NCBI GenBank assembly: GCA_964463135.1
Contig: CAYXBA010000007.1
Span: 1 to 64,000, forward strand
Reading direction: 5' to 3'
Length of the DNA: 64,000 nt
Source of the DNA: UBA6898 sp964463135
GTDB lineage: Bacteria > Nitrospirota > Thermodesulfovibrionia > Thermodesulfovibrionales > UBA6898
Positions 1-8,895 of this stretch are shown piece by piece. Under the pieces are notes generated by a model. That model saw only the letters and a list, made by a program, of their open reading frames with translations. It had not been told where the DNA came from and made no database searches. The translations under genes were made by a program, and so were the position numbers. Numbering within the stretch: the stretch's first letter is position 1; each line of letters starts with the position of its first letter.

Positions 1-29
1 GAGGAGCCCCAGGGGGGTGGGGACTCCTC
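1..29 (-). terminator. Hairpin downstream of ftsZ, probable intrinsic terminator
   Basis: GAGGAGCCCCA at 1-11 pairs with TGGGGACTCCTC at 18-29, with one bulged A and a G-rich loop. It lies 16 bp past the ftsZ stop, where the long dcw transcript would end. A U-tract would fall outside the window, so terminator function is inferred from position and stem strength only. Confidence 0.55.
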
Positions 30-44
30 TCGGTTGAGGAAGCC

Positions 45-1253
45 TTATAATCCTTTCTGCTGCATCTGCTGACCTGATCTTCTGAGGAATGCCGGCAGGT
101 CCATCTCTTCCTCATAGGCAAAGATGTCGCGCGGCATGGCAGGTTCGAGACTGTAGTTCAGGCTCTTGGCCAGGATCCTGTCAGATGCCTTCAGGGAAAG
201 CGGTTCACGCATATCCCTGCTTATGACCGGTTTGACCTCTTTTACTTCTTCCCTGGGCGACCATTTCTGGATCTCCGGCAGTTCTACCTTCTGCTTCCTT
301 TCATCAAAGCCGGTAGCAATGACCGTTACCCTGACCTCGTCGTTCATGTCAGGGTCTATGACAGCACCCAGGATAACGACCGCATCTTCATGTGCATTGT
401 CATATATGTATGAGGCTGCAGCCTGTATGCCGTCGTGCGACAGTTCGAGACCGCCCGTAATATTGATAAGTATGCCCTTAGCTCCTTCGATGGACGAATG
501 CTCCAGCAGCGGATTGGAAATGGCCTTTTTCGCCGCTTCAAATGCCCCGCCCTCGCCTTTGGCAGTGCCTGAGCCCATGACAGCGCGGCCCATGCTCTCC
601 ATGACGGTCTTTACGTCCGCAAAGTCCACGTTGATCAGGCCTGGCACAAGGATTATGTCCGAGATGCCCTGCACTGCATGCCTCAGCACATCGTTGGCGA
701 TCGAGAAGGCCTTGATCATGGGCGTGCCTTTTTCGACCACAAGGCTGATCTTGTCATTCGGTATCACGATCATGGTATCAACGCAGTTCGCGAGGTCCCT
801 GATGCCTTCCTCGGCATTCTCTTTCCTTCTCTTTCCTTCATAAAAGAACGGCTTGGTCAGGATCGCCACGGTCAGGGCTCCGATCTCCTTTGCAATGCTT
901 GCAATGACCGGTGCCGCCCCGGTGCCTGTGCCGCCGCCCATACCCGCGGTGATGAAGACCATGTCGCAGCCGTCCAGCATGTCCATGATCGCTGCCCGGT
1001 CCTCGATTGCAGCCTGCCTGCCGATCTCCGGGTTCGAGCCTGCACCCAGGCCCTTGGTCGACTGCTTGCCGATCTGCACCTTGACCGAAGCAAGCGATGA
1101 TTCAAGCACCTGCAGGTCCGTGTTGACCGCAATGAACTCGACACCATGCATATGCGATGCGATCATATTATTGATGGCATTGCCGCCGGCGCCTCCCACA
1201 CCCACAACCTTGATCTTTGCATTCTGGCCTCTTACCTCTTCAATCTCAAACAT
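45..1253 (-). CDS. ftsZ: Cell division GTPase FtsZ
   Basis: FtsZ is the tubulin-like GTPase that polymerises into the division ring at midcell. The 402-residue protein is full length. The glycine-rich nucleotide loop GGGTGTG is at residues 106-112, and the T7 synergy loop (NVDFADV, about 208-214) supplies the catalytic acidic residues. After a short linker it ends with the conserved tail around DLPAFLRR, which binds FtsA and other partners. The ATG lies inside the end of ftsA (8 bp overlap), so translation is probably coupled. It is the last gene of the dcw cluster and a GC-rich hairpin follows it. Confidence 0.98.
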   Translation of the reverse strand: MFEIEEVRGQNAKIKVVGVGGAGGNAINNMIASHMHGVEFIAVNTDLQVLESSLASVKVQIGKQSTKGLGAGSNPEIGRQAAIEDRAAIMDMLDGCDMVFITAGMGGGTGTGAAPVIASIAKEIGALTVAILTKPFFYEGKRRKENAEEGIRDLANCVDTMIVIPNDKISLVVEKGTPMIKAFSIANDVLRHAVQGISDIILVPGLINVDFADVKTVMESMGRAVMGSGTAKGEGGAFEAAKKAISNPLLEHSSIEGAKGILINITGGLELSHDGIQAAASYIYDNAHEDAVVILGAVIDPDMNDEVRVTVIATGFDERKQKVELPEIQKWSPREEVKEVKPVISRDMREPLSLKASDRILAKSLNYSLEPAMPRDIFAYEEEMDLPAFLRRSGQQMQQKGL

Positions 1254-2511
1254 ACGATACCCCCTTTTTCTTTTTCTGAGCTATTTCAAGGAAATCCTTG
1301 TATCCGAAAATATGTTTTATCTTTTCCGCAAGACTCGCCAGCAGGCCAGGTGTCACTGCCTGCAGCAGTGCCGGTTCTTCCTGCAGCTGCGCAGCATACC
1401 GGGCAAGTCCTGTCACAGCAGCATAGGACGGGGCCCTCACGACATGCTTCATGCCGGGCAGCGCATGGGGCAGCCCCACACGCACAGGCATGCTGAGGAT
1501 TGAACCTGCAATGCCGGTGATGCCGTTAAGAAGGGATGTCCCTCCGGTCAGGACCACGGAGCAGGCAGCAGCATCCCCTGCACCGGACCTTTTGAGCTCT
1601 GCCGCTATCTGCTCGAACAGTTCTTCGCAGCGCGGCTGAATGATCGCTGCGATCAGTTGCCTGCTTACCTTCTTCGGCTGACCGTCCTGTTCTGCTGTCT
1701 CTATCGCCTCTTCCCCTGCAAGGTCGCGAACCAGGGCAAGGCCGGCAGTCTTCTTGATCCGCTCCGCCTCAGCCACGCTCACCTTCAGACCCACGGCAAG
1801 ATCGTTCGTGATATGGAGGCCGCCGATGCCAATTACCGATGCGTGTACCAGTGCTCCATGCCGGAAAAAGGCAATGTCTGTTGTGCCGCCCCCGATGTCG
1901 ATAAGGACAACGCCCTGCTCTCTTTCATCCGGAGTGAGCACTGCCTCTGCAGTGGCAACAGGCCCAAATACCGTATCGATCACCTGGAGTCCTGCCAGCT
2001 CGCAGGCCCTGGTCAGGTTCTGCACTGACGGCGCATGGGCCGCCACCATGTACACGACCGACTCAAGCCTCACGCCGGACATGCCGACCGGATCAGTGAT
2101 GCCGGCCTGCCCGTCAAGAACGAACTCGGTCGGGATCACATGAAGCAGTTCGCGGTCCAGCGGCATGTACACGGTCTTGGCTGATTCAATGGCGCGCTCC
2201 CTGTCTTCAGCAGTAATCTCCCTGCCGCGCAGGCCGATCAGACCTCTGCTCGAAAACCCGGTAATGTGCCGGCCGGTAATGCCGAGGATCGCAGAGGCCA
2301 GCTTCGTTCCGGCAGCGGATTCTGCCTCGCTTATTGCAGCGCGAATGGCATGTGCAGCCTCGTCGATGTTGACCACGACACCCCTTCGGAGGCCGCGGGA
2401 AGCGGTTGTAGATGAGCCAAGCACCCTCACCCCTTTTTCCGTCACTTCTGCAGCAAGCAGGGATATGCTGGTCGTGCCGAGGTCGATCGCCGCAAAGACC
2501 CGCCCGCTCAT
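1246..2511 (-). CDS. ftsA: Cell division protein FtsA, actin-like membrane tether
   Basis: FtsA is the actin-family ATPase that anchors FtsZ to the inner membrane and recruits later divisome proteins. Of its 421 residues, the phosphate-1 loop is IDLGTTSIS near the N-terminus, phosphate-2 is IDIGGGTTD near residue 200, and the adenosine loop is LTGGTSLLNG near residue 325. A C-terminal amphipathic stretch (AEKIKHIFGYKDFL) fits the usual membrane-targeting helix. Its ATG overlaps the ftsQ stop as ATGA. ftsZ starts within its last codons. Confidence 0.97.
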   Translation of the reverse strand: MSGRVFAAIDLGTTSISLLAAEVTEKGVRVLGSSTTASRGLRRGVVVNIDEAAHAIRAAISEAESAAGTKLASAILGITGRHITGFSSRGLIGLRGREITAEDRERAIESAKTVYMPLDRELLHVIPTEFVLDGQAGITDPVGMSGVRLESVVYMVAAHAPSVQNLTRACELAGLQVIDTVFGPVATAEAVLTPDEREQGVVLIDIGGGTTDIAFFRHGALVHASVIGIGGLHITNDLAVGLKVSVAEAERIKKTAGLALVRDLAGEEAIETAEQDGQPKKVSRQLIAAIIQPRCEELFEQIAAELKRSGAGDAAACSVVLTGGTSLLNGITGIAGSILSMPVRVGLPHALPGMKHVVRAPSYAAVTGLARYAAQLQEEPALLQAVTPGLLASLAEKIKHIFGYKDFLEIAQKKKKGVSYV

Positions 2512-3311
2512 CTGATCACCTCATTCACCGGTTTTACGATCGCTTTCTTCGCGAACCGGAGATCGATGTACGCAACAGGGATATTTCTTTTTCTTACCTC
2601 ATCCTCTATCTCGCTCAGCCTCGTCAGCTTGTCCTCGTGCTCGCCTGCGCCGATCTTCACATAAACGCCGTCGAGGTTTGCAGCCACCTCATTCGGCTGG
2701 TGGGCAATGATCTCGATGCGCTGCTTGTTGCGGAGCAGGCCCATATTCTTGATCACCGTTGCCAGATTGACCGCTTCTTTGAATGCCTCTTTCTCGTTGT
2801 ACGGATCGCTCATGATCACCGGCAGGAACGGTACTGAGTTGTCCTTCAACTCCTCGAGCATCCTTCCCCGGTCGTCAACAATGAACATCTTGCCTTTCAT
2901 GTCCAGCAGCGCAAAGGGCTCTGTCTCCCTGATCCTGATCAGGAGCTTTGACGGATACTCCTTGCGTACGGATGCGGTCTGTATCCAGGGCGACTCTTTC
3001 AGCTTCTCATATACCTTCCGGCTTGACAGGGTCAGGAGGCTCTCATCGCCCCTCAGTCCGCTGATCGCCTTCAGCTCCTCGTCAGTCAGATGCTCATTGC
3101 CGGCAAGTGCTACAGCCTTCATCCTGAATACAGAGGGCACGGCATGGATAAAAAAATAGATGACGCCGGCCAGGATAATCAGCGGGATACCGGCCAGAAG
3201 GACCGTTTTCAGCTTCGCAGCCGTCCGCGCAGACCGCTGGAGCATGTTCGCTGAGCCCTTTCTGCCGGACGTCTTCGTGCCGGCGTTCCTTGTGGTCTTT
3301 CTGCTTTTCAT
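2508..3311 (-). CDS. ftsQ: Cell division protein FtsQ with POTRA domain
   Basis: FtsQ is a bitopic inner-membrane divisome protein; its periplasmic part binds FtsB and FtsL. The 267-residue protein has a basic cytoplasmic N-terminus (about 1-33), one transmembrane helix (about 34-55), a POTRA domain (about 60-135, with the typical FRMKAVALAGNEHLT entry), then the FtsQ C-terminal domain. It starts with TGATG coupling to ddl and overlaps ftsA by ATGA. Sequence divergence is normal for FtsQ, so the call rests on domain order and position between ddl and ftsA. Confidence 0.93.
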   Translation of the reverse strand: MKSRKTTRNAGTKTSGRKGSANMLQRSARTAAKLKTVLLAGIPLIILAGVIYFFIHAVPSVFRMKAVALAGNEHLTDEELKAISGLRGDESLLTLSSRKVYEKLKESPWIQTASVRKEYPSKLLIRIRETEPFALLDMKGKMFIVDDRGRMLEELKDNSVPFLPVIMSDPYNEKEAFKEAVNLATVIKNMGLLRNKQRIEIIAHQPNEVAANLDGVYVKIGAGEHEDKLTRLSEIEDEVRKRNIPVAYIDLRFAKKAIVKPVNEVIR

Positions 3312-4249
3312 CAGTCTCCCAATATCCTCCGGATGAGCTGCGGGAACGTCAGGCCTGCGTTCTGCGCGATCTTCGGCAGGAGGCTTGTCTCGGTCATGCC
3401 GGGGATCGTATTCACTTCAAGCACATACGGCCTCTTTTTGCGGTCAATGATCAGGTCCACCCTTGTGGCCCCGCTGCAGCCGAGTGCCTGATGCGCAGCC
3501 AGGGCGGCCTTCTCCGCCTCTTTGTATGTTTTCGGGTCAAGCTCGGGAGGAAAGATATACTGCGTGCGTCCTGCTGTATACTTTGCCTTGTAGCTGTAGA
3601 ATTCATCGCCAGGCCTCACCTCAACGCCGCCAAGGACCTTGTCGTCAAGGATCGCGATCTGCACTTCCTGGCCCCTGATATATTCTTCGACCAGCACGGT
3701 CTTGCCGTACACAAAGGCCTTCTTCAGCGCTGTCTGCAAAGCTTTGCTGTTCTTTACTATCGCAACCCCGACGCTCGACCCCTCCGTCGAGGGCTTGACA
3801 ACCAAGGGGAAACGAAAACCTGTTCTCAGTTCTATGTTCAACGTTCCCTGTTTTATATTTTTCTTTGAACTTTGAACTTTGAACCTCGAACTTTGAATAA
3901 TCCTGAACGCCGGCACCGGTATCCCGTGATAGAGAAAGATCTTTTTTGAAGCGACCTTGTCCATCGCAAGGGAGGATGCCAGCACGCCGGAACCGGTATA
4001 AGGGATGCCCATGATCTCGAGCATGCCCTGGACTGCACCGTTCTCCCCATGCCCGCCGTGAAGCGCAATGAAGACCTGTTCTATCTTCTGTTTTTTCAGT
4101 TTTGCATAGAAGTCGCCTTTTGCGTCGATGGCTGTCACATTGTATCCCATGGATTTCAGTGCCCTGACAACTGCCCTGCCGCTCCTGAGAGAAACTTCCC
4201 GCTCTGCTGACAGGCCACCCAGGAGAACACCGATCTTCTTCTTTCTCAT
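3311..4249 (-). CDS. ddl: D-alanine--D-alanine ligase
   Basis: This ATP-grasp enzyme joins two D-alanines to make the terminal dipeptide of the peptidoglycan stem. It has 312 residues, typical of the family. The N-terminal GGLSAEREVSLRSG motif, the ATP-grasp lysine region (FPLVVKPSTEGSSVGV), and the C-terminal LEVNTIPGMTETSL metal and substrate loop are all present. The odd part is residues about 118-145, between ATP-grasp subdomains. This linker is encoded partly by a 7-bp tandem repeat and reads as SSRFKVQSSKKNIK, unlike normal Ddl. Frame and flanking motifs are intact, so the gene is probably functional. Confidence 0.96.
   Translation of the reverse strand: MRKKKIGVLLGGLSAEREVSLRSGRAVVRALKSMGYNVTAIDAKGDFYAKLKKQKIEQVFIALHGGHGENGAVQGMLEIMGIPYTGSGVLASSLAMDKVASKKIFLYHGIPVPAFRIIQSSRFKVQSSKKNIKQGTLNIELRTGFRFPLVVKPSTEGSSVGVAIVKNSKALQTALKKAFVYGKTVLVEEYIRGQEVQIAILDDKVLGGVEVRPGDEFYSYKAKYTAGRTQYIFPPELDPKTYKEAEKAALAAHQALGCSGATRVDLIIDRKKRPYVLEVNTIPGMTETSLLPKIAQNAGLTFPQLIRRILGD
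3863..3897. repeat. Five-unit 7-bp tandem repeat inside ddl
   Basis: On the plus strand the units are CTTTGAA three times, then CCTCGAA and CTTTGAA. The array lies wholly within the ddl coding sequence and encodes the FKVQSSKFKVQ-like linker. Such heptads are usually intergenic. Confidence 0.9.
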
Positions 4250-4262
4250 CTTTCCTTCCCCC

Positions 4263-5189
4263 TCATGCCTTTCCGATAACCCGTATTTCAGGCTCCAGCG
4301 CCAACCGGGACCTCTCCATCACCTTCGCTGAGACCGCGTCCATAAGTCTCAGATAGTCTTCTGCGGTCCCTTCGCCGCGGTTCACAAAGAAGTTTGCGTG
4401 AACACTGCTCACCTCAATGCCGCCGATGCGCATGCCCTTGCAGCCTGCCTCGTCGATCATCCTGCCGGCTGACATGCCCTCAGGGTTCCTGAATACACAG
4501 CCTGCAGATCGTTCTGCTATGGGCTGGGTTGTTTTCTTCTGTGTAAAAAAACCTTCTGTCCGTGCTGCAACCGCTGCTGCATCGTCTCTCCGGAGCCGCA
4601 GGTTTGCGCTCAGCACGATGTCAGTCTCACGGATGTTCGACGTGCGGTACCCGAATCCGAGATCAGCAACCTTAAAGCGTTCAAGGCTGCCGTCAGCGCG
4701 CAGGATTACGACCGATATCAGGAGGTCCCTGATCTCGCAGCCGTATGACCCGGCATTGCCGCATATTGCGCCGCCGACCAGCCCGGGAATGCCGGTAAGC
4801 CCTTCCATGCCTGCATAGCCATTTTCCCTGCAGAAGTTCACCAGTTTCTGGAGCGGCACGCCTGCCTCGACAAAGAGTTCGGCATGGTCGTCGGTTTCAT
4901 CAATGATCTCGATTCTGTTAAAGGCCCTGAACTTGATCACCACACCTTCTATGCCCGCATCCCTGACCAGGATATTCGTGCCTCCTCCCAGCGGGTGAAA
5001 CGGCACCTTCAGCCTTCCCAGGAGCATGATAATGTTCTTCAGGGATACCGGGTCCTCCGGACTGACAACCACATCAGCAGGACCGCCTATGCCGAGACTG
5101 GTATGCTCTTTCATCAGGGCGCTGAACACTGCATCTCCCTGATAGTACCCGGCAAAGGTCTTGTCCCACTCTGCCTGACTAATCAGCAT
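4263..5189 (-). CDS. murB: UDP-N-acetylenolpyruvoylglucosamine reductase
   Basis: MurB is the FAD enzyme that reduces enolpyruvyl-UDP-GlcNAc to UDP-MurNAc with NADPH. It has 308 residues. FAD-binding motifs are visible (GGGTNILVRDAGIEGVVI near residue 75 and GIPGLVGGAICGNAGSYG near 135). The catalytic serine region is SAGCVFRNPEG, and the C-terminal glutamate region is VNRGEGTAEDYLRLM. The length and the absence of the extra tyrosine loop suggest a type II MurB. Its start overlaps the end of murC by 11 bp; 13 bp separate it from ddl. Confidence 0.97.
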   Translation of the reverse strand: MLISQAEWDKTFAGYYQGDAVFSALMKEHTSLGIGGPADVVVSPEDPVSLKNIIMLLGRLKVPFHPLGGGTNILVRDAGIEGVVIKFRAFNRIEIIDETDDHAELFVEAGVPLQKLVNFCRENGYAGMEGLTGIPGLVGGAICGNAGSYGCEIRDLLISVVILRADGSLERFKVADLGFGYRTSNIRETDIVLSANLRLRRDDAAAVAARTEGFFTQKKTTQPIAERSAGCVFRNPEGMSAGRMIDEAGCKGMRIGGIEVSSVHANFFVNRGEGTAEDYLRLMDAVSAKVMERSRLALEPEIRVIGKA

Positions 5190-6567
5190 GCAGCCTCTCC
5201 ACTATCGCTTCGCCCATCTTCCAGACATCTCCTGCGCCGAGGGTCAGCAGCACATCGCCATTCTTCAGCTGCGCAGCCAGAAGGTCCATTGCCTCCTCCC
5301 GGTCACTGACGCAGACGATGTTCTTCTGCCCCTTCTGCTTCATCTTCTCTGCAAGCAGCTCAGAGGTGATCCCGGGGATCGGCTTTTCACTTGCCGGGTA
5401 AATATCGAGCAGGATAAGGCTGTCCACGCCGAGGAACGAACCGGCGAACTCATCCATCAGATCAGCGGTCCGCGTGTACCGATGAGGCTGAAAGACCACG
5501 AAGAGCCTTCCCGCATTGGACAGGTGCTGCATGTTCTCTTTCGCTGCAGCGAGGGTCGCCTGCACCTCGGTCGGATGGTGGCCGTAGTCATCGTACACCT
5601 TCACGCCTTTCGCTTCACCCTTGAACTCAAATCTTCTCTGGATGCCGCTGAACGAACTGAGCGACTCCCTGATCGCTGCAGGGTGCATCTTCAGTTCCAG
5701 GGCAACACCGATGCAGGCCAGGCTGTTGAGTACGTTGTGCTGGCCTGGCAGCGGAAGCGTGAACGTGCCTGCGTGCGTATTATTAAAGGTCACATCAAAG
5801 GTCGTAGACATGAACCCCTTCCTGATGTTCGATGCATAGATGTCAGACCTGTCCGACATGCCGTATGTAAGGAACCGCCGGTGTATTGACGGGATGAGCT
5901 CTCGGATATACGCATTCTCATTGCAGATGAAGGCCGCGCCGTAAAACGGGATCTTGTTGATGAAGGCAAGAAAGGCCTGCTTCAGGCTCTGCATGTCCCT
6001 GAAGAAATCCATATGCTCCCGGTCGATGTTCGTCACAACCGCGATCGTCGGGGAGAGCTTGAGGAACGAGCCGTCGCTCTCGTCCGCCTCTGCAATAAGG
6101 AACTCACCCCTGCCGAGGCGTGCGTTCGAGCCGATGCCTTTCAGTTTTCCGCCGATGATGATCGTGGGGTCGAACCCGCCGTGACCGAGCACGGTCGAGA
6201 TGAGCGACGTGGTCGTGGTCTTGCCGTGGGCACCGGCAATGAGCACGCTGTATTTCAGCCTTGCAAGCTCTGCCAGCATCTCTGCGCGCGGGATCACCGA
6301 TATCGCGCGGCTTCGTGCAGCAACCACTTCGGGATTGTCGAACGATACGGCAGACGATACGACCACAACATGGGCATTATCGATATTCTCTGCCCGGTGG
6401 CCGATCGCAATGCCGATACCCATTGCCTGGAGCCGCTTCGTTGTCTCCGACTCTTTCACATCGGATCCGGTCACCTCGTACCCGAGGTTCGCAAGCACTT
6501 CAGCGATGCCGGACATGCCGACGCCGCCTATGCCGACAAAATGTATGGTCTTGTACCGCTCAAACAT
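5179..6567 (-). CDS. murC: UDP-N-acetylmuramate--L-alanine ligase
   Basis: MurC adds the first residue, L-alanine, to UDP-MurNAc in the cytoplasm. The 462-residue protein has the N-terminal Rossmann motif HFVGIGGVGMSGIAEVL, the ATP loop GAHGKTTTTSL near residue 110, and the Mur-ligase C-terminal domain with the DDYGHHPTEV signature near residue 340. The DDYGHHPTE and GIGGVGMSG motifs distinguish MurC from the other ligases. Its start lies within the last codons of murG (8 bp overlap). Confidence 0.98.
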   Translation of the reverse strand: MFERYKTIHFVGIGGVGMSGIAEVLANLGYEVTGSDVKESETTKRLQAMGIGIAIGHRAENIDNAHVVVVSSAVSFDNPEVVAARSRAISVIPRAEMLAELARLKYSVLIAGAHGKTTTTSLISTVLGHGGFDPTIIIGGKLKGIGSNARLGRGEFLIAEADESDGSFLKLSPTIAVVTNIDREHMDFFRDMQSLKQAFLAFINKIPFYGAAFICNENAYIRELIPSIHRRFLTYGMSDRSDIYASNIRKGFMSTTFDVTFNNTHAGTFTLPLPGQHNVLNSLACIGVALELKMHPAAIRESLSSFSGIQRRFEFKGEAKGVKVYDDYGHHPTEVQATLAAAKENMQHLSNAGRLFVVFQPHRYTRTADLMDEFAGSFLGVDSLILLDIYPASEKPIPGITSELLAEKMKQKGQKNIVCVSDREEAMDLLAAQLKNGDVLLTLGAGDVWKMGEAIVERLHAD

Positions 6568-7687
6568 CTGCGCTGCCTTTCCGTGTCGCTGTATGATTCG
6601 TGAGCAGGCTCATGGCCAGATCAACGATCTTGCTGCCTGCCTCAGGCCTTCCGAGCGCCCTGCTCGCCCGCTGCATATCCTGAAGTCCCTCAGCGTTCCC
6701 GAACATCTCCGTGAGTACCCCGGCGAGCATCGGTCCGTTCATCTCCGGCTCAAGCAGAACGCGTGCAGCACCCATCTCCTTCAGCTTCAGTGCATTGAAC
6801 TCCTGGTGCCGCCCCGCAGCGTAGGGATACGGAATAAGGATCGCAGGCTTGCCGAGACCTGTAAGTTCGGCCAGTGTTGTTGCGCCTGCACGGGATATGA
6901 CAATATCGGACGCAGCATAGGCCTCGGCCATCTGGAAGATGAACGGCGCAACCGTCCCCTTTACATTGGCCTTGCGGTACGCATCCCGAATGCTCTCAAA
7001 ATCCTTGTCACCGGTCTGGTGCAGGAACTGTATCTTTTCCTTTAGTTCGCCAAGGTGATTCAGTGCAGCGACCATGGTCCTGTTAATCGATGAGGCACCG
7101 GAGCTGCCGCCGAATATGAAGACCGTGAACATCTCCGGATCAAGTGAGAAGAGCCGGCATGCAGATCCGCGCTCCCCCTTCATGATCTTCATGCGGAGCG
7201 GGTTACCGGAAAGAAAGGTCTTTCCGAGCGGGAAGACCGACATGCTCTCCTGGTACGTAACGCATATCCTGTCCACAAACCTGCCGAGGATCCGGTTCGT
7301 CGTTCCGGGCACTGAGTTCTGCTCGTGGATCAGCGTAGGTATCGAGCGCAGACTCGCGGTGAGCACGATCGCTCCTGAGGCGTACCCGCCGACGCCGATC
7401 ACAATGTCCGGTGCAGCAGCAGTGAGGATCCTCCGCGCATCGAGGAACGAGAGCGCCATCTTCGCAGCCCCGGCCAGTTTCTTCATCAACGATTTGCCGA
7501 CGATGCCCTCTGCCCGCAGGAACTGCAGGGGATATCCCTCACGCGGAATGATCTTTGACTCTATGCCATGCTCTGTTCCGACAAATATCACTTCGGTCTT
7601 TGCATCCCTCTTTTTGAACTCTTCGGCAAGGGCCAGTCCCGGGAAAATGTGCCCTCCTGTACCGCCGCCCGCTATCATGACCTTCAC
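6560..7687 (-). CDS. murG: Lipid II synthase, UDP-GlcNAc transferase MurG
   Basis: MurG transfers GlcNAc to lipid I to make lipid II on the inner face of the membrane. It has 375 residues and a GT-B fold. The N-terminal GGGTGGHIFPGLALAEE loop binds the acceptor diphosphate, IHEQNSVPGTTNRIL is typical, and the C-terminal donor-site motif SRAGATTLAELTGLGKPAILIPYP is complete. It overlaps ftsW by ATGA. Confidence 0.98.
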   Translation of the reverse strand: MKVMIAGGGTGGHIFPGLALAEEFKKRDAKTEVIFVGTEHGIESKIIPREGYPLQFLRAEGIVGKSLMKKLAGAAKMALSFLDARRILTAAAPDIVIGVGGYASGAIVLTASLRSIPTLIHEQNSVPGTTNRILGRFVDRICVTYQESMSVFPLGKTFLSGNPLRMKIMKGERGSACRLFSLDPEMFTVFIFGGSSGASSINRTMVAALNHLGELKEKIQFLHQTGDKDFESIRDAYRKANVKGTVAPFIFQMAEAYAASDIVISRAGATTLAELTGLGKPAILIPYPYAAGRHQEFNALKLKEMGAARVLLEPEMNGPMLAGVLTEMFGNAEGLQDMQRASRALGRPEAGSKIVDLAMSLLTNHTATRKGSADV

Positions 7688-8895
7688 CTGGCAGCTCCCC
7701 TGCTGCCGTAGATGTTTCTCCTGGCAGCCTTGCGGGCTATGAGGTTCCGGTCGCCGATCTGGCCCGGCAGCATATCATCGCCCCGCGAGATGCGCAGGAG
7801 CAGACCGATCACCGTCATGTTCACCAGAAGGGAGGAGCCGCCATAGCTCATGAACGGCAAAGGCAGTCCTTTTGTCGGCACCATGCCGGTAACGACCGCA
7901 AAATTGACCAGGGCCTGCACCGCGATCATCGTGGTCAGACCATACGCCAGGAAGAAATGGAACCGGTCCTTTGTCCGGTTCGCAATCGTAATGCCCCGGA
8001 CAAAGAGGAAGACAAAAAGCGCGATCACTGCGGTTGCGCCCAGCAGGCCCAGTTCTTCGCCCACGAGGCAGAAGATAAAGTCAGTATGCTTTGCCGGCAG
8101 ATATGCCAGCTTCTGTTTTGACTCACCGAGACCGAGGCCGGTCAGGCCTCCGCTGCCGAGGGAGATGAAAGACTGTATGAGCTGGAACCCGCTGCCCTGC
8201 GGGTCTTTTGTCGGATCAAGGAAGGTGGTCACCCTCTTCAGCCGGTACGGCTCCATCACCAGCTTGATAACCACCGGCACCGCCAGCAGGAGCAGGGAAG
8301 CGATATACCGCAGCCGTGTTCCGGCAATAAAGAGCATGGCCATGGTCAGGATAAAGAGGCTCATGGTGGCCCCAAAGTCCGGCTGCTTAAGGAACACGAC
8401 CTGGAACAGCGCCATGATGCAGAGAGGCTTTATAAAGCTCATGAACTTATTGGCATCGTAATCAGGGCTGGACAGGTATTTTGCCAGGAAGATGACCATC
8501 GCGAGCTTCACCAGTTCCGAGGGCTGGAAGGTCATGATCCCGAGCCTGAGCCACCGCCGCGCTCCGCCTGCCTTGATGCTGATGCCCGGAATAAAGACCA
8601 GGACGAGCAGGATGCCGGAGAAGATAAGAAGCGGGATCGCCATCTTCTCCAGATCGTGCGCCTTGAACCGGTATGCCACGAGTAGCGCTATGGTCCCCAG
8701 GACCATGGTGATCAGATGGCGCTTCACATAATAGAATTCCGTAATGCTCTTCTTTTCCTGCGCCGGGACTACAACACCGGTTGAACTATATATCATGATG
8801 GTGCCGAAGACGATCAGGGCTGCCATCGCAAAAAAGAGCATTTTGTCGTATGACCGAATGACCGGGCTCTGCAGCAAGGATGTAGAGCTATGCAT
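7684..8895 (-). CDS. ftsW: Septal peptidoglycan glycosyltransferase FtsW (SEDS)
   Basis: FtsW is the polytopic SEDS-family polymerase that works with FtsI at the septum. Starting at 8895 gives 403 residues, usual for the family. That ATG sits in the last codons of murD (ATGCATAG); a longer reading would extend far into murD and adds no membrane segment. About ten hydrophobic helices are visible. Conserved SEDS motifs include QPSELVKLAMVIFLAKYLS and the C-terminal GMVPTKGLPLPFMSYGGSSL. The tail is basic (GDRNLIARKAARRNIYG). Confidence 0.96.
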   Translation of the reverse strand: MHSSTSLLQSPVIRSYDKMLFFAMAALIVFGTIMIYSSTGVVVPAQEKKSITEFYYVKRHLITMVLGTIALLVAYRFKAHDLEKMAIPLLIFSGILLVLVFIPGISIKAGGARRWLRLGIMTFQPSELVKLAMVIFLAKYLSSPDYDANKFMSFIKPLCIMALFQVVFLKQPDFGATMSLFILTMAMLFIAGTRLRYIASLLLLAVPVVIKLVMEPYRLKRVTTFLDPTKDPQGSGFQLIQSFISLGSGGLTGLGLGESKQKLAYLPAKHTDFIFCLVGEELGLLGATAVIALFVFLFVRGITIANRTKDRFHFFLAYGLTTMIAVQALVNFAVVTGMVPTKGLPLPFMSYGGSSLLVNMTVIGLLLRISRGDDMLPGQIGDRNLIARKAARRNIYGSRGAAR

